Of a DNA stretch of 29,345 nucleotides, positions 1 to 6,783 are shown piece by piece. The translations under genes were made by a program, and so were the position numbers. Every line of letters starts with the position of its first letter. The stretch's first letter is position 1. The stretch lies in IMG/VR virus record IMGVR_UViG_3300008114_003575, positions 1 through 29,345 of that record; one strand, 5' to 3'. Source of the stretch: a virus. The notes beneath the pieces were generated by a model that was not told where the DNA came from, searched no databases, and saw only the letters and a program-made list of their open reading frames with translations.

Positions 1-507
1 AGATATGATTCTAGAGAGAAATTTAGAACTGGAGTATCATGGCATGTTCCTACACAATCTCTTATAGACCTATTGAAGACTCATTCACCTCTAGTATCTG
101 TCGGAAGTGGATTTGCTTATACAGAAAGTATTGCTAAAGAACAAGGAGCTGATATAATACCAACTGATTTAAAACCTAATTCTAGCAATGGGTGGTGTAG
201 AGATGGCCAATTCTTTTGTGATGTAGAAGAGATAGAAGCTGTTGATGCTGTTAAAAAATATAAAGACAGGAACGTTTTTATGGCTTGGCCTCCTTATGAT
301 ACATCTATGGCTTATGATGTAGCTTTGAATATGACTCCTGGTAAATATTTAATATATGTTGGTGAAGGATGGGGAGGATGTAACGGAGATGATCAATTTT
401 TCCAATATTTACGAGACCAATTTGAGGAGATTGACGATTTAGAAATCCCAAAATGGTTTGGACTGAATGATGCTTGTTCGGTTTATCGAAAAAAATCAAA
501 AAAATAA
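1..507 (+). CDS. Methyltransferase-like Rossmann protein, 5' partial
   Basis: The reading frame is open from base 1, so the start lies outside the window; 168 codons are visible. A TTG at 73 is in frame but is probably internal, because the residues before it read like protein. The segment SVGSGFAYTESIA followed by IIPTDLKP looks like a glycine-rich SAM-binding loop with an acidic residue at the end of the second strand. A later FMAWPPYD resembles the (D/N/W)PPY catalytic motif of amino-methyltransferases, and YVGEGWGGCNGDDQFF matches a conserved block I associate with small methyltransferase-like proteins of fungi and viruses. The substrate is unknown. A 7-bp A/T hairpin (511-531) follows the stop. 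The family call is moderately sure; methyl transfer itself is an inference. Confidence 0.6.
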   Translation, partial: RYDSREKFRTGVSWHVPTQSLIDLLKTHSPLVSVGSGFAYTESIAKEQGADIIPTDLKPNSSNGWCRDGQFFCDVEEIEAVDAVKKYKDRNVFMAWPPYDTSMAYDVALNMTPGKYLIYVGEGWGGCNGDDQFFQYLRDQFEEIDDLEIPKWFGLNDACSVYRKKSKK

Positions 508-510
508 AAT

Positions 511-531
511 AATCCTTTTTTTATAAGGATT
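511..531 (+). terminator. Weak A/T-rich hairpin after the first gene
   Basis: AATCCTT (511-517) pairs with AAGGATT (525-531) around a T-rich loop, 4 bases after the stop at 507. There is no T-tract after the stem, so it may only weaken transcription or protect a 3' end rather than terminate. Confidence 0.3.
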
Positions 532-582
532 TAATAAACTACCTTAGCGGACAATTTTAAAACTAATAAGAATTAAGAAAAA

Positions 583-1446
583 ATGAGGCAACTTAAAATT
601 ACAACATCGATTACAAATAGATCTGATAAGTCTTTAGAGAAATATCTTCAGGATATTTCGAAGGAGGAGATGATTAGCCCAGAAGAAGAAATAAAACTTA
701 CAAGAAGAATTAGAGAGGGTGACGATGCAGCTTTAGAAAGAATGGTTAAAGCAAATCTAAGATTTGTTGTATCTGTTTCTAAGCAGTATCAAAATCAAGG
801 TCTTCCTCTAATTGATCTTATAAACGAAGGAAATTTAGGTCTTATAAAAGCAGCTAAGAAGTTTGACGAGACTAGGGGATTTAAATTTATATCTTATGCA
901 GTTTGGTGGATCAGACAGTCTATACTAGAAGCACTTTCTGATAAGTCTAGAGTTATTCGAATTCCTCTTAATCAAGTAGGTGTTTTAGGTAAGATAAACA
1001 AGGCTTATTCTAAACTTGAGCAAGATCTAGGAAGAACTCCTACAACAGAAGAGATATCAGAAGAAATTGACATTGCAGATCATAAGATAAAAGAAACATT
1101 AATGACCTCAAGAAATCATGTTTCCTATGATGCTCCTATGGGTGGTGACGATGAAAATTCATCGATGATAGATCTATTGTCCAATAAGGATTTCCCGTCA
1201 ACAGATTCAGTTGTAATTGAAGAGTCACTAAGAATTGATATAGAAAGAACATTAGACACTTTAGATCCTAAATGCCGTGAGATTATAAAATTGAATTATG
1301 GTATAGGATATACACACCCAAGGTCCCTTGATGAAATAGGTGAAAAATATTCATTAACTAGAGAAAGGGTTAGACAAATAAAAGAAAAAGGATTAAAAAA
1401 ATTAAGAGCACAAGCTCGTACTAGGATATTAAAACAATATCTATAG
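583..1446 (+). CDS. rpoD: RpoD-like group 1/2 sigma-70 factor of Bacteroidota type
   Basis: This is a complete sigma-70 factor that would direct RNA polymerase to promoters. In order it shows region 1.2 (residues ~15-50), the region 2 core with RFVVSVSKQYQNQGLPLIDL and GLIKAAKKFDETRGFKFISYAVWWIRQSI (~75-128; -10 recognition and melting), region 3 (~135-200), and region 4 ending in a helix-turn-helix with LTRERVRQIKEKGLKKLR (~255-280; -35 recognition). Region 1.1 is absent and the length is 287 residues, exactly as in Bacteroidota housekeeping sigma factors; the start MRQLKITTSITNR is also the usual one. T4 phages instead use a small divergent sigma (gp55). The ATG at 583 follows an A-rich leader. 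It was probably acquired from a host and may redirect host polymerase or support expression of phage promoters. Confidence 0.95.
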   Translation: MRQLKITTSITNRSDKSLEKYLQDISKEEMISPEEEIKLTRRIREGDDAALERMVKANLRFVVSVSKQYQNQGLPLIDLINEGNLGLIKAAKKFDETRGFKFISYAVWWIRQSILEALSDKSRVIRIPLNQVGVLGKINKAYSKLEQDLGRTPTTEEISEEIDIADHKIKETLMTSRNHVSYDAPMGGDDENSSMIDLLSNKDFPSTDSVVIEESLRIDIERTLDTLDPKCREIIKLNYGIGYTHPRSLDEIGEKYSLTRERVRQIKEKGLKKLRAQARTRILKQYL

Positions 1447-1458
1447 GATAAATAATAT

Positions 1459-1659
1459 GTGAAAGATTTTTTAAAATACCTTGTTGTTTGGATAAGTGAA
1501 AACTTATCCATTCCTTTTTGGATAGTTGGACATATACACCTTACTATGAATATCTACGAGGATCTCTATGAGATCCTCGCTTCTTTTTCTATGAACATTA
1601 TTGTATTTGTTGGTTTTTTTATTTCCTATAAAGAATGGAAAAAGAATAAAGATATATAG
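1459..1659 (+). CDS. Small two-segment membrane protein (uncertain)
   Basis: This is a 66-residue ORF with a GTG start 12 bases after the sigma stop. It contains a hydrophobic N-terminal stretch (~4-30) and a clearer transmembrane helix near residues 44-58, followed by the basic tail YKEWKKNKD, which fits inner-membrane topology. I do not recognise a family. The odd point is that two perfect inverted repeats (1490-1509 and 1557-1579) lie inside it. Either the gene is real and its mRNA is strongly folded, or the segment is a tandem-terminator region after the sigma gene and the hydrophobic ORF arises from T-rich DNA. The charged, helix-capping C-terminus favours a real gene. Confidence 0.5.
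   Translation: MKDFLKYLVVWISENLSIPFWIVGHIHLTMNIYEDLYEILASFSMNIIVFVGFFISYKEWKKNKDI
1490..1509 (+). other. Perfect 8-bp hairpin with GAAA tetraloop
   Basis: GGATAAGT (1490-1497), loop GAAA (1498-1501), ACTTATCC (1502-1509). A GNRA tetraloop makes this especially stable as plus-strand RNA. A short T-run follows three bases later. It lies 44 bases after the sigma stop and inside the small membrane ORF. It could be an attenuator, a weak terminator or an RNA-processing site. Confidence 0.5.
1557..1590 (+). terminator. Perfect 10-bp hairpin followed by T-rich tail
   Basis: CGAGGATCTC (1557-1566), loop TAT, GAGATCCTCG (1570-1579), then a tail of mainly T and C (1580-1590). The stem is the most GC-rich structure in the area and the tail fits a rho-independent terminator, presumably ending sigma-factor transcription. 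It lies in the middle of the 1459-1659 ORF. Confidence 0.5.
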
Positions 1660-1680
1660 AAAGAATAATAAATAAGCAAT

Positions 1681-3333
1681 ATGAATTACATAGACTCTTT
1701 CTATAATTTTGTACCTAATGATGGATCAGTTAACATGAATGAATTATTTTCCCTAAATGAAAGTGGAACATCTGCTAGATATAATAAAGAAGAGTTTAAA
1801 GCTCTTTTTAGAGATTCCCTTCTTGAATCTGAAGGATATGTTGATGAGGATCTTTTAGAAGGAGCTCACGCTTATTATGAGCTTGGAGTTTTATATGAAC
1901 ATAAATCAGAATGGGTAGAAGCAGAGGGAAATAACATTTTTTTAGATTGTGATTCACATGTTATCTTAATCAAAAATGGATCTGGATACATGATAGAAAA
2001 AAACACATTAGATGCTGCTAAATCCCTTAATGAGGGTGCACTAAGTTGGCTAGAAGATAAATGGAATAAAGCCAAAGAAGTTGGTAAGGCAGCAATTAAA
2101 AAGACAGTTGCTGTTGTTAAAGGAGGATGGGATAAGCTTAGTTACGGTGCTAAAAAGGCATGGGAGTTTGTTAAATCTTGTGCAAGTGCAGTTGCTGCTT
2201 TTATTAAAGGTATGACCTGGGTTGAATGGGCAGCTTTAGCAATGAGCTTACTTTCCGCTATAATGGGAATAGTTCAAGCTGCTTTAATCGGATCTGGTGT
2301 TGCCTCGTGGGTATCGCCCGCAGCTGGTATATTAGCTGGTATTTTTCAAGCTATTGGAGGAGGACTACACTTGTATGAGGGTGGAGTTAAAATAAAAAAT
2401 GCTGGTAAAGTATTATCTATGGATCAGACCCTTACACCAACATCAAAAATGGCTGCTAAGGTTGCACAAGGACTTCCAGAATACATAGTAGGATCTGGAA
2501 TGGTTTGTTTGGGAATATATGATATAGTAAAAGCAGCAACTAGCCCAATAAATCCCACAACTGGTGCAGAAAGTGTTGCAGTAGGAACTTCCGCTAAAAC
2601 TAGCCTAACGAGTGTAGCAAAAACGGTAGCAAAACCTGGAGGTGCAATACACCATTTTATAGAACACGCAGGAGTAGATATAATGAAAAAAATGGGAGTA
2701 AAAGTAGCATCTGATGCTGGTAAAGCTGCAGTAGGTAAAATATTTACTGCTATTGTATCTACTGTAGCATCATCTATACTTTCACAGATATTTGGTAAAA
2801 TATGGGGATTTGTACTTAAGTCAGGAGAATCTGTTGCTAAGGGATTCGATTTCCTAATTAATATACCTAAAAAAATATCTGAAGGTATAGGTAATTTTGT
2901 AAAAAAATCCAAGGGATCTACTTTTTTTAGTATAATAGCAAAAGGTCTTTCTAATATAGTTAAACCAATGACTGACTCTGCAGCTAAGGTTATTGCTAAA
3001 TATATACAGCCTACAGTAAATAATATTAAAGGATGGTTTGCTAGGGAAATAAAATCATACAATGATGCAACAGAAATAATCAAGCATTATAAACATGAGT
3101 TACACTCTGGAACTAAAGGTCACGAGATGAAACCGCATGGTAAAGTTGAAGTACCAAATCAGCCTAAACATGGTATAGATGTTAAAAAAGTAACTAAAAA
3201 GGATATAAAGATCGTTAAAAAAGCTGTTGCTAAATCTAAGGGTAAAGAGGTCGACAAAAAGAAAAAAGTTAAGGAATCTTTAGTATGGGAGAGAAAGCAC
3301 GTTCAATCTTTTGACGATCTAAATTTTATTTAA
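1681..3333 (+). CDS. Large helical, membrane-prone protein with tag-like termini; candidate head-internal/ejected protein
   Basis: A 550-residue protein of no recognised family. The N-terminus MNYIDSFYNFVPND is a loose member of the short tag family described in the findings, with aromatic residues at 7 and 10 and a possible L-x-E processing site (LNE) near residue 26. An acidic globular segment follows (~30-125). The central ~140-430 region alternates amphipathic Lys/Ala helices with strongly hydrophobic stretches rich in Gly/Ala/Ser (for example ~180-235 and ~350-385). The C-terminal ~470-535 is very basic, ending in a Lys-rich tract. The last residues, KHVQSFDDLNFI, closely resemble the N-terminal tag of the 7292-8554 product (KHLKSFKDWNNI). 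The composition recalls proteins that cross or disturb membranes, such as phage ejection proteins; this is inference only. The sequence GATATATAG (1651-1659) lies upstream of the ATG. Confidence 0.85.
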   Translation: MNYIDSFYNFVPNDGSVNMNELFSLNESGTSARYNKEEFKALFRDSLLESEGYVDEDLLEGAHAYYELGVLYEHKSEWVEAEGNNIFLDCDSHVILIKNGSGYMIEKNTLDAAKSLNEGALSWLEDKWNKAKEVGKAAIKKTVAVVKGGWDKLSYGAKKAWEFVKSCASAVAAFIKGMTWVEWAALAMSLLSAIMGIVQAALIGSGVASWVSPAAGILAGIFQAIGGGLHLYEGGVKIKNAGKVLSMDQTLTPTSKMAAKVAQGLPEYIVGSGMVCLGIYDIVKAATSPINPTTGAESVAVGTSAKTSLTSVAKTVAKPGGAIHHFIEHAGVDIMKKMGVKVASDAGKAAVGKIFTAIVSTVASSILSQIFGKIWGFVLKSGESVAKGFDFLINIPKKISEGIGNFVKKSKGSTFFSIIAKGLSNIVKPMTDSAAKVIAKYIQPTVNNIKGWFAREIKSYNDATEIIKHYKHELHSGTKGHEMKPHGKVEVPNQPKHGIDVKKVTKKDIKIVKKAVAKSKGKEVDKKKKVKESLVWERKHVQSFDDLNFI

Positions 3334-3407
3334 TCAAATCTATCTATTAACCATATTCCAATCCACATTAGAACAGACAGGAATAATAAAATAGCTAAAG
3401 ACTCCAT
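3330..3407 (-). CDS. Very small single-TM peptide
   Basis: A 25-codon minus-strand ORF (ATG at 3407, TAA at 3330-3332) encodes MESLAILLFLSVLMWIGIWL followed by IDRFD, an ideal single transmembrane helix with charged ends. It fills the gap between two plus-strand genes and overlaps the end of the 550-residue gene by 4 bases, tail to tail. Its amino-acid pattern is unlikely in random DNA, but there is no homology or ribosome-site support. Confidence 0.3.
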   Translation of the reverse strand: MESLAILLFLSVLMWIGIWLIDRFD

Positions 3408-3416
3408 ATATTATAT

Positions 3417-3623
3417 ATGATATCGTATACAATTATTATTATCTTAACTACTTTGATGTTTTCATCAGGTACTTTATTTTGGATAATATCTATGTTTACT
3501 GGTAAAATGGAAAGACCTATATTATCACTATTCGGATATTTATTTTGGCCTGTTAGTATTTTACTAATTATTTTTTATGTTTATTTATTAAATAGATATA
3601 ATTCTAGAAAATCTATTTTTTAA
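3417..3623 (+). CDS. Small two-TM membrane protein
   Basis: A 68-residue protein with two clear transmembrane helices (residues ~4-26 and ~35-58), a short polar turn with GKMERP between them, and a basic C-terminal tail (NRYNSRKS). No family recognised. Its length and topology fit holins, but also many small phage inner-membrane proteins, and it is not next to the endolysin, so no function is assigned. The ATG at 3417 lies in a very A/T-rich stretch. Confidence 0.6.
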   Translation: MISYTIIIILTTLMFSSGTLFWIISMFTGKMERPILSLFGYLFWPVSILLIIFYVYLLNRYNSRKSIF

Positions 3624-3665
3624 TTGAATAATATTTTCTACCTTTATAAAAGAATATATAATAGT

Positions 3666-4322
3666 ATGAGAGCTATTAAGACATTTGAGAATTTTTCTCC
3701 TGATAATTATTTATGGAACGATGCTTCTTTTTGGATAGAGGAACTATATCCAGAGGAGATATGCTTCCTTTCGATCTATTCAAAATATATAGATGATTTA
3801 AAAACAAAAAAAAATAACGAGTCACCTTTATTTAAGGTAAAACTTGAATCTCCTGATGAGGTAGATTTAGAAGAGGATGGAGACGAAGCTTCAACTGGTT
3901 TTGAAATGTTTTATAGTATTCCTGCTAAAAAAGGCGAGGCCACTCTATCCTTTGAAGTGACAGCTTCTGGTTATTTTACTCCGGTAAGAAGTTATGGATA
4001 TTATGAACCAGAGGAGGGTGGAGACCCTATATTAGATGATATAAATATAGAATCCGTATATTATCTAGATTCGGAAGAAAATTTAGAGATTGATTTTTAT
4101 TCTACCTCTTATAACTTTAGCTCAGAATTTATAACAGAAAAGATGCTAACGGATATCATGGTTTTTGTTGCAGAAGATCGAATGGTATACGATGAATCAA
4201 GGGTACAAGCTGATCTCCCTTCAATTCCACAAGGTCTTTTAGATAAATGTGAAAAAATTAGGAAAAAAAATCCTTCTATATCAAAGGGATATGATATAAT
4301 TAATAGATTTAATCTTAAATAG
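3666..4322 (+). CDS. Tag-family acidic protein of unknown function
   Basis: A 218-residue protein. I chose the ATG at 3666 rather than the in-frame TTG at 3624 because it gives the tag-like N-terminus MRAIKTFENFSPDN, with Arg-2, Ile-4, Phe-7 and Phe-10 in the same places as other tagged proteins. It lacks the V/I-x-E at 13-15 and instead has S-P-D-N, like the V-P-N-D of the 550-residue protein. The rest is acidic, with a run of E/D near 58-70 and beta-rich segments (~75-160). It ends in YDIINRFNLK, similar to the end of the 4761-5159 product (TEILNRFKF). ATATATAA lies five bases before the start. Function unknown. Confidence 0.75.
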   Translation: MRAIKTFENFSPDNYLWNDASFWIEELYPEEICFLSIYSKYIDDLKTKKNNESPLFKVKLESPDEVDLEEDGDEASTGFEMFYSIPAKKGEATLSFEVTASGYFTPVRSYGYYEPEEGGDPILDDINIESVYYLDSEENLEIDFYSTSYNFSSEFITEKMLTDIMVFVAEDRMVYDESRVQADLPSIPQGLLDKCEKIRKKNPSISKGYDIINRFNLK

Positions 4323-4367
4323 ATAAGGAACAAAATATATTTTTTAATCTATAAAAGTTAAAAAAAT

Positions 4368-4613
4368 ATGAGAATTTTATTTGCTTTTTTTCTATCTTTT
4401 CAAATTAGTATAGGATATTCACAGATGGAAAAAGTTTCGGTAGTATCAACAAATAGAGATACTTTATGGTTAAGAAATAATGATATAGGACTATTAATAG
4501 CTAGATCTTGGGAGATGGGAAATTTACCACCGGAGGAAAAAGTACCAGTAATATTAATAGTAGATGCACTTCCGGATAATACTAGAAATGGAAAAAGAAA
4601 ATCTAGAGAATAA
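4368..4613 (+). CDS. Small secreted protein
   Basis: An 81-residue protein starting with a typical signal peptide: Arg-2, a hydrophobic core LFAFFLSFQISI and a probable cleavage site near GYSQ (~18-20). The mature part is about 60 residues, with no cysteines and a basic end (NGKRKSRE). It would be exported to the host periplasm if translated. No family recognised. The following gene starts inside its last codons. Confidence 0.6.
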   Translation: MRILFAFFLSFQISIGYSQMEKVSVVSTNRDTLWLRNNDIGLLIARSWEMGNLPPEEKVPVILIVDALPDNTRNGKRKSRE

Positions 4614-4755
4614 TAATTTTTGCCACTATTGTGGAGAATCCTATTGCAGATCAGGATGTAAACCTGTAGGTAGAGTATTAGAAACTATAATTTTTATTCT
4701 GTCATTGACTTTATTTTTTTCCGTAGGATTTTTGATATATATAGTAAATAGATAA
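4588..4755 (+). CDS. Small protein with Cys cluster and one TM helix
   Basis: A 55-residue protein; the ATG at 4588 is preferred over the in-frame 4564 because it starts with an ordinary polar segment (MEKENLENNN) and follows a purine-rich stretch. The N-terminal half has a zinc-knuckle-like cluster CHYCGESYCRSGC (Cys at four positions plus His), and the C-terminal half is one transmembrane helix (~32-53). It overlaps the secreted protein gene by 26 bases. Function unknown; the topology suggests a cytoplasmic metal-binding head anchored in the membrane. Confidence 0.6.
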   Translation: MEKENLENNNFCHYCGESYCRSGCKPVGRVLETIIFILSLTLFFSVGFLIYIVNR

Positions 4756-4760
4756 TAATG

Positions 4761-5159
4761 ATGAGATACATAAAACTTTTTGAATCGTTTAATCAAGTAA
4801 ATGAAGCCGAAGGAATTTCGGAAGATTTAATATTCGATTGGCTACCTTTTGATGATCAGATAAATAATCCAGTAAATTCTAGAGTACCTATTGAAGTTAA
4901 ATATTCTGAACTTGCTCAAGTTTGTAATGAGATGGGAAAAGACTTTAATGGTGTTGGTCTTTATATAGCTCACCAGAAACTAAGTGATGGCGGATTTGTT
5001 AGATTCGTAGTAGGAAACCCTTCACCAGTACTTTTTGACGTAGCAGTATTTGACAGAGAATTTAAGAAGTCTTCAGAACAAAAAGGTATATCAGCTGATA
5101 AATTTAATTTCAAATCATATTTAAGAGGAACAGAAATTCTTAATAGATTCAAATTTTAA
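4761..5159 (+). CDS. Tag-family protein of unknown function
   Basis: A 132-residue protein. Two ATGs stand in tandem (4758 and 4761); the second gives MRYIKLFESFNQVNEAE, which aligns residue for residue with the tag consensus: Arg-2, Tyr-3, Ile-4, Phe-7, Phe-10 and V-N-E at 13-15. This is also the member closest to the T4 capsid-targeting peptide (aromatic, acidic, then E-A). A second possible processing site, ISE, lies near 19-21. The remaining ~110 residues form an alpha/beta-looking globular domain with no recognised family, ending in TEILNRFKF. A strong terminator (5176-5210) follows. Confidence 0.75.
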   Translation: MRYIKLFESFNQVNEAEGISEDLIFDWLPFDDQINNPVNSRVPIEVKYSELAQVCNEMGKDFNGVGLYIAHQKLSDGGFVRFVVGNPSPVLFDVAVFDREFKKSSEQKGISADKFNFKSYLRGTEILNRFKF

Positions 5160-5175
5160 TAAAACCCGCATTTTT

Positions 5176-5210
5176 AAAAAGTCCGAAAAATATTTCGGAC
5201 TTTTTTTTTT
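5176..5210 (+). terminator. Rho-independent terminator
   Basis: AAAGTCCGAAA pairs with TTTCGGACTTT around a short A/T loop (stem within 5178-5204), followed by an unbroken run of T to 5210. It starts about 20 bases after the stop at 5159. A-rich sequence on the other side means it could also act weakly on the minus strand. Confidence 0.85.
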
Positions 5211-5295
5211 GATTTTTTTTCCAAAATCGTAAACTTTTTTAAAACCCTCGCATATAAACTATGTATAATATAAAAAACAATTAAATTTAAAAATT

Positions 5296-5787
5296 ATGGA
5301 AAAACAAGAAACAATGGAGAGAAGAGAAGCTACTATCGAGGCAGTTTTAGCTTTAAAAAACGACAAATCAGTAAAAGCTTGGATTGGTCCAAATCACTTA
5401 TTATTTGGTAAAAGCGTAGAGAACAGGGATATGTTTTTGACAACATATCGTATAAGAAATTCATATGAGGAGCTGTTATTAAAACTTGATGTTAACGAGG
5501 AGGTTACTGATGAGAGAGATCTTATTCTAATTAAAAGATTTTTTGATATGATGTTTTATCCGCCAAGAAAAATGAGTATTAGTGATTGGAAAAATCAGAG
5601 AGACCCTATTGTGAAAATAGTTAAAGCTTATAAGGATGTAAGATGGAAAGGTAATAGAAGAAGAAAGCACGAAATAACTTTATTATTAGATGACGGGAAA
5701 AAGATCCAGATTAATCCTGGGGATGTATTAAATCGGTTTTTTCATATATGGGGTAATTTCGATTCCCTTATAAATTCCAAGTTATAA
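5296..5787 (+). CDS. Hypothetical phage protein, basic C-terminal half
   Basis: A 163-residue protein with no recognised family. The N-terminal half is charged and helical; the second half contains a basic stretch (VRWKGNRRRKHEI, ~115-127) followed by LLLDDGKKIQINPGDVLNRF. It stands alone between two terminators (5176-5210 upstream, 5812-5840 downstream), so it is probably transcribed as a single gene. A TATAAT-like hexamer (5264-5269) lies about 25 bases before the ATG, but no convincing upstream element accompanies it. Isolated expression and a basic patch are compatible with an early nucleic-acid-binding protein; that is only a suggestion. Confidence 0.75.
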   Translation: MEKQETMERREATIEAVLALKNDKSVKAWIGPNHLLFGKSVENRDMFLTTYRIRNSYEELLLKLDVNEEVTDERDLILIKRFFDMMFYPPRKMSISDWKNQRDPIVKIVKAYKDVRWKGNRRRKHEITLLLDDGKKIQINPGDVLNRFFHIWGNFDSLINSKL

Positions 5788-5811
5788 GGCTCCTTTTGTT
5801 AATAAATTATT

Positions 5812-5840
5812 AGCCGGCTTTTCCCAAAGTCGGCTTTTTT
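5812..5840 (+). terminator. Rho-independent terminator
   Basis: AGCCGGC (5812-5818) pairs with GTCGGCT, including one G-U wobble, with T/A pairs extending the stem and a run of six T at 5835-5840. It lies 25 bases after the stop at 5787. Confidence 0.85.
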
Positions 5841-5863
5841 GTGGTTTTTTTTTAGGGGAAGGG

Positions 5864-5873
5864 GGATATATAA
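5864..5873 (+). promoter_or_regulatory. Candidate phage promoter element GGATATATAA upstream of speD
   Basis: The decamer is preceded by further G residues (run from 5861) and lies 25 bases before the ATG at 5899, directly after a terminator. The same decamer occurs before four other genes or gene groups in the window. Its A/T core and spacing fit a -10-type element. Confidence 0.5.
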
Positions 5874-5898
5874 TCCATAAATAAATAATTAGAAAAAA

Positions 5899-6270
5899 AT
5901 GGAAGAATTCGGCCCTCACATCACAATAGATCTAAAAGGATGCCCTAAAGAAACACTATCGAATTACGATTTACACTTTAATTACTTAAAGTCTCTTCCT
6001 GAACTAATTAATATGACCCCGATAACACAACCCTATGTTTTTCCTTATTCTGGATTAGTACCAGAGGATAAAGGAATAACAGGAATAGTTATAATAGCAG
6101 AAAGTCATATATCAATACATTCTTTTGAAGAAAAGGGATATTCTTTTATTGATATATTTTCTTGTAAGGATATGGACGTTGAAAGAGCTATACAGATAAC
6201 TCTAGATATGTTTAAGCCTGCTGACTACGAAATAAATATAGTTAAAAGAGGTAAAGATTTTCCTAGATAA
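5899..6270 (+). CDS. speD: S-adenosylmethionine decarboxylase proenzyme (SpeD family)
   Basis: A pyruvoyl-dependent decarboxylase that would make decarboxylated SAM, the aminopropyl donor for spermidine synthesis. It is 123 residues, normal for the bacterial single-chain-precursor type. The self-cleavage site is intact: Glu-68/Ser-69 in the motif AESHISIHSF, where Ser-69 would become the pyruvoyl group. The processing His in SIH and the catalytic Cys in DIFSC are also present. The N-terminus GPHITIDLKGC is typical. Some SpeD homologues are known to have become ornithine or arginine decarboxylases, so the substrate is not certain. It has its own candidate promoter (5864-5873) and converges with the following minus-strand gene, the two stop codons abutting. 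A second polyamine-related enzyme is encoded at 9171. Confidence 0.92.
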   Translation: MEEFGPHITIDLKGCPKETLSNYDLHFNYLKSLPELINMTPITQPYVFPYSGLVPEDKGITGIVIIAESHISIHSFEEKGYSFIDIFSCKDMDVERAIQITLDMFKPADYEINIVKRGKDFPR

Positions 6271-6744
6271 TTAGTGTTTTATCTTCTTCTTTAAGTTATC
6301 TATTTCGTTTATAATATTACCCATATCATTTTTAACTATAATAGTTGATTGAGTAGGAGGTTCTGGTGAATATAATAAAGAATCACTAACTGATATTACT
6401 GGAAAAAATTCCATATTTGTTTGACTTATTATCTTATTGTTATCTTTTTTAGCTTTATTCTGCAAATAATCTAGCATTGCTACAAACTCTTTTTCCCTTT
6501 CTAATATTTGATTTGTACAGCTTTTTTGCTCAGATCTTATCTTAGTATCTTTTTCGTTTAATTCGCTCTCTAAAGCCTTTATTTTAATAGTTTTAGCATC
6601 TATTTCTTCCTTTAATTCGTCGTTGCTTTCTATCATAGAAGGACCTATAGTTATTATCACTATGGACAATAAAATTAAAGAAAGAGCTATTACTTTCTGT
6701 GGTGTAGAAAATTGTGCTATGATTTCTGAAATATATCTAAACAT
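6271..6744 (-). CDS. Membrane-anchored coiled-coil protein, spanin-like topology
   Basis: A 157-residue protein: a short cytoplasmic N-terminus, one transmembrane helix (~18-37), then a long charged coiled coil (~40-105, heptad-like E/K/I/L pattern with one Cys in KSCTNQ), a Pro-rich region, and a second short coil at the end. This is the topology of inner-membrane spanins (Rz-like), but no outer-membrane lipoprotein partner is adjacent; the only lipoprotein in the window is at 23870. A structural or signalling role is equally possible. It is divergent from the 6784 gene, with 39 bases between start codons. Confidence 0.7.
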   Translation of the reverse strand: MFRYISEIIAQFSTPQKVIALSLILLSIVIITIGPSMIESNDELKEEIDAKTIKIKALESELNEKDTKIRSEQKSCTNQILEREKEFVAMLDYLQNKAKKDNNKIISQTNMEFFPVISVSDSLLYSPEPPTQSTIIVKNDMGNIINEIDNLKKKIKH

Positions 6745-6783
6745 ATTTTATACCTTATTTGGACTTTGTTAATATATACTCAT

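Noticed and set aside
2424-3083. A 219-codon minus-strand ORF inside the 550-residue gene
   Set aside because: It lies opposite a gene with convincing protein composition and a tag-like start; the shadow product is an odd mixture without domains, typical of a frame opposite Lys/Ala-rich codons.
3417-3623. A holin call for the two-helix protein
   Set aside because: Size and topology fit, but it is 20 kb from the endolysin and small two-helix proteins are common in this window.
4280-5787. A shared C-terminal [LI]-N-R-F motif in three nearby proteins (3666, 4761, 5296)
   Set aside because: Only four residues, and in the third protein it is 18 residues before the end. It may reflect relatedness of the first two, but it is too weak for a separate claim.
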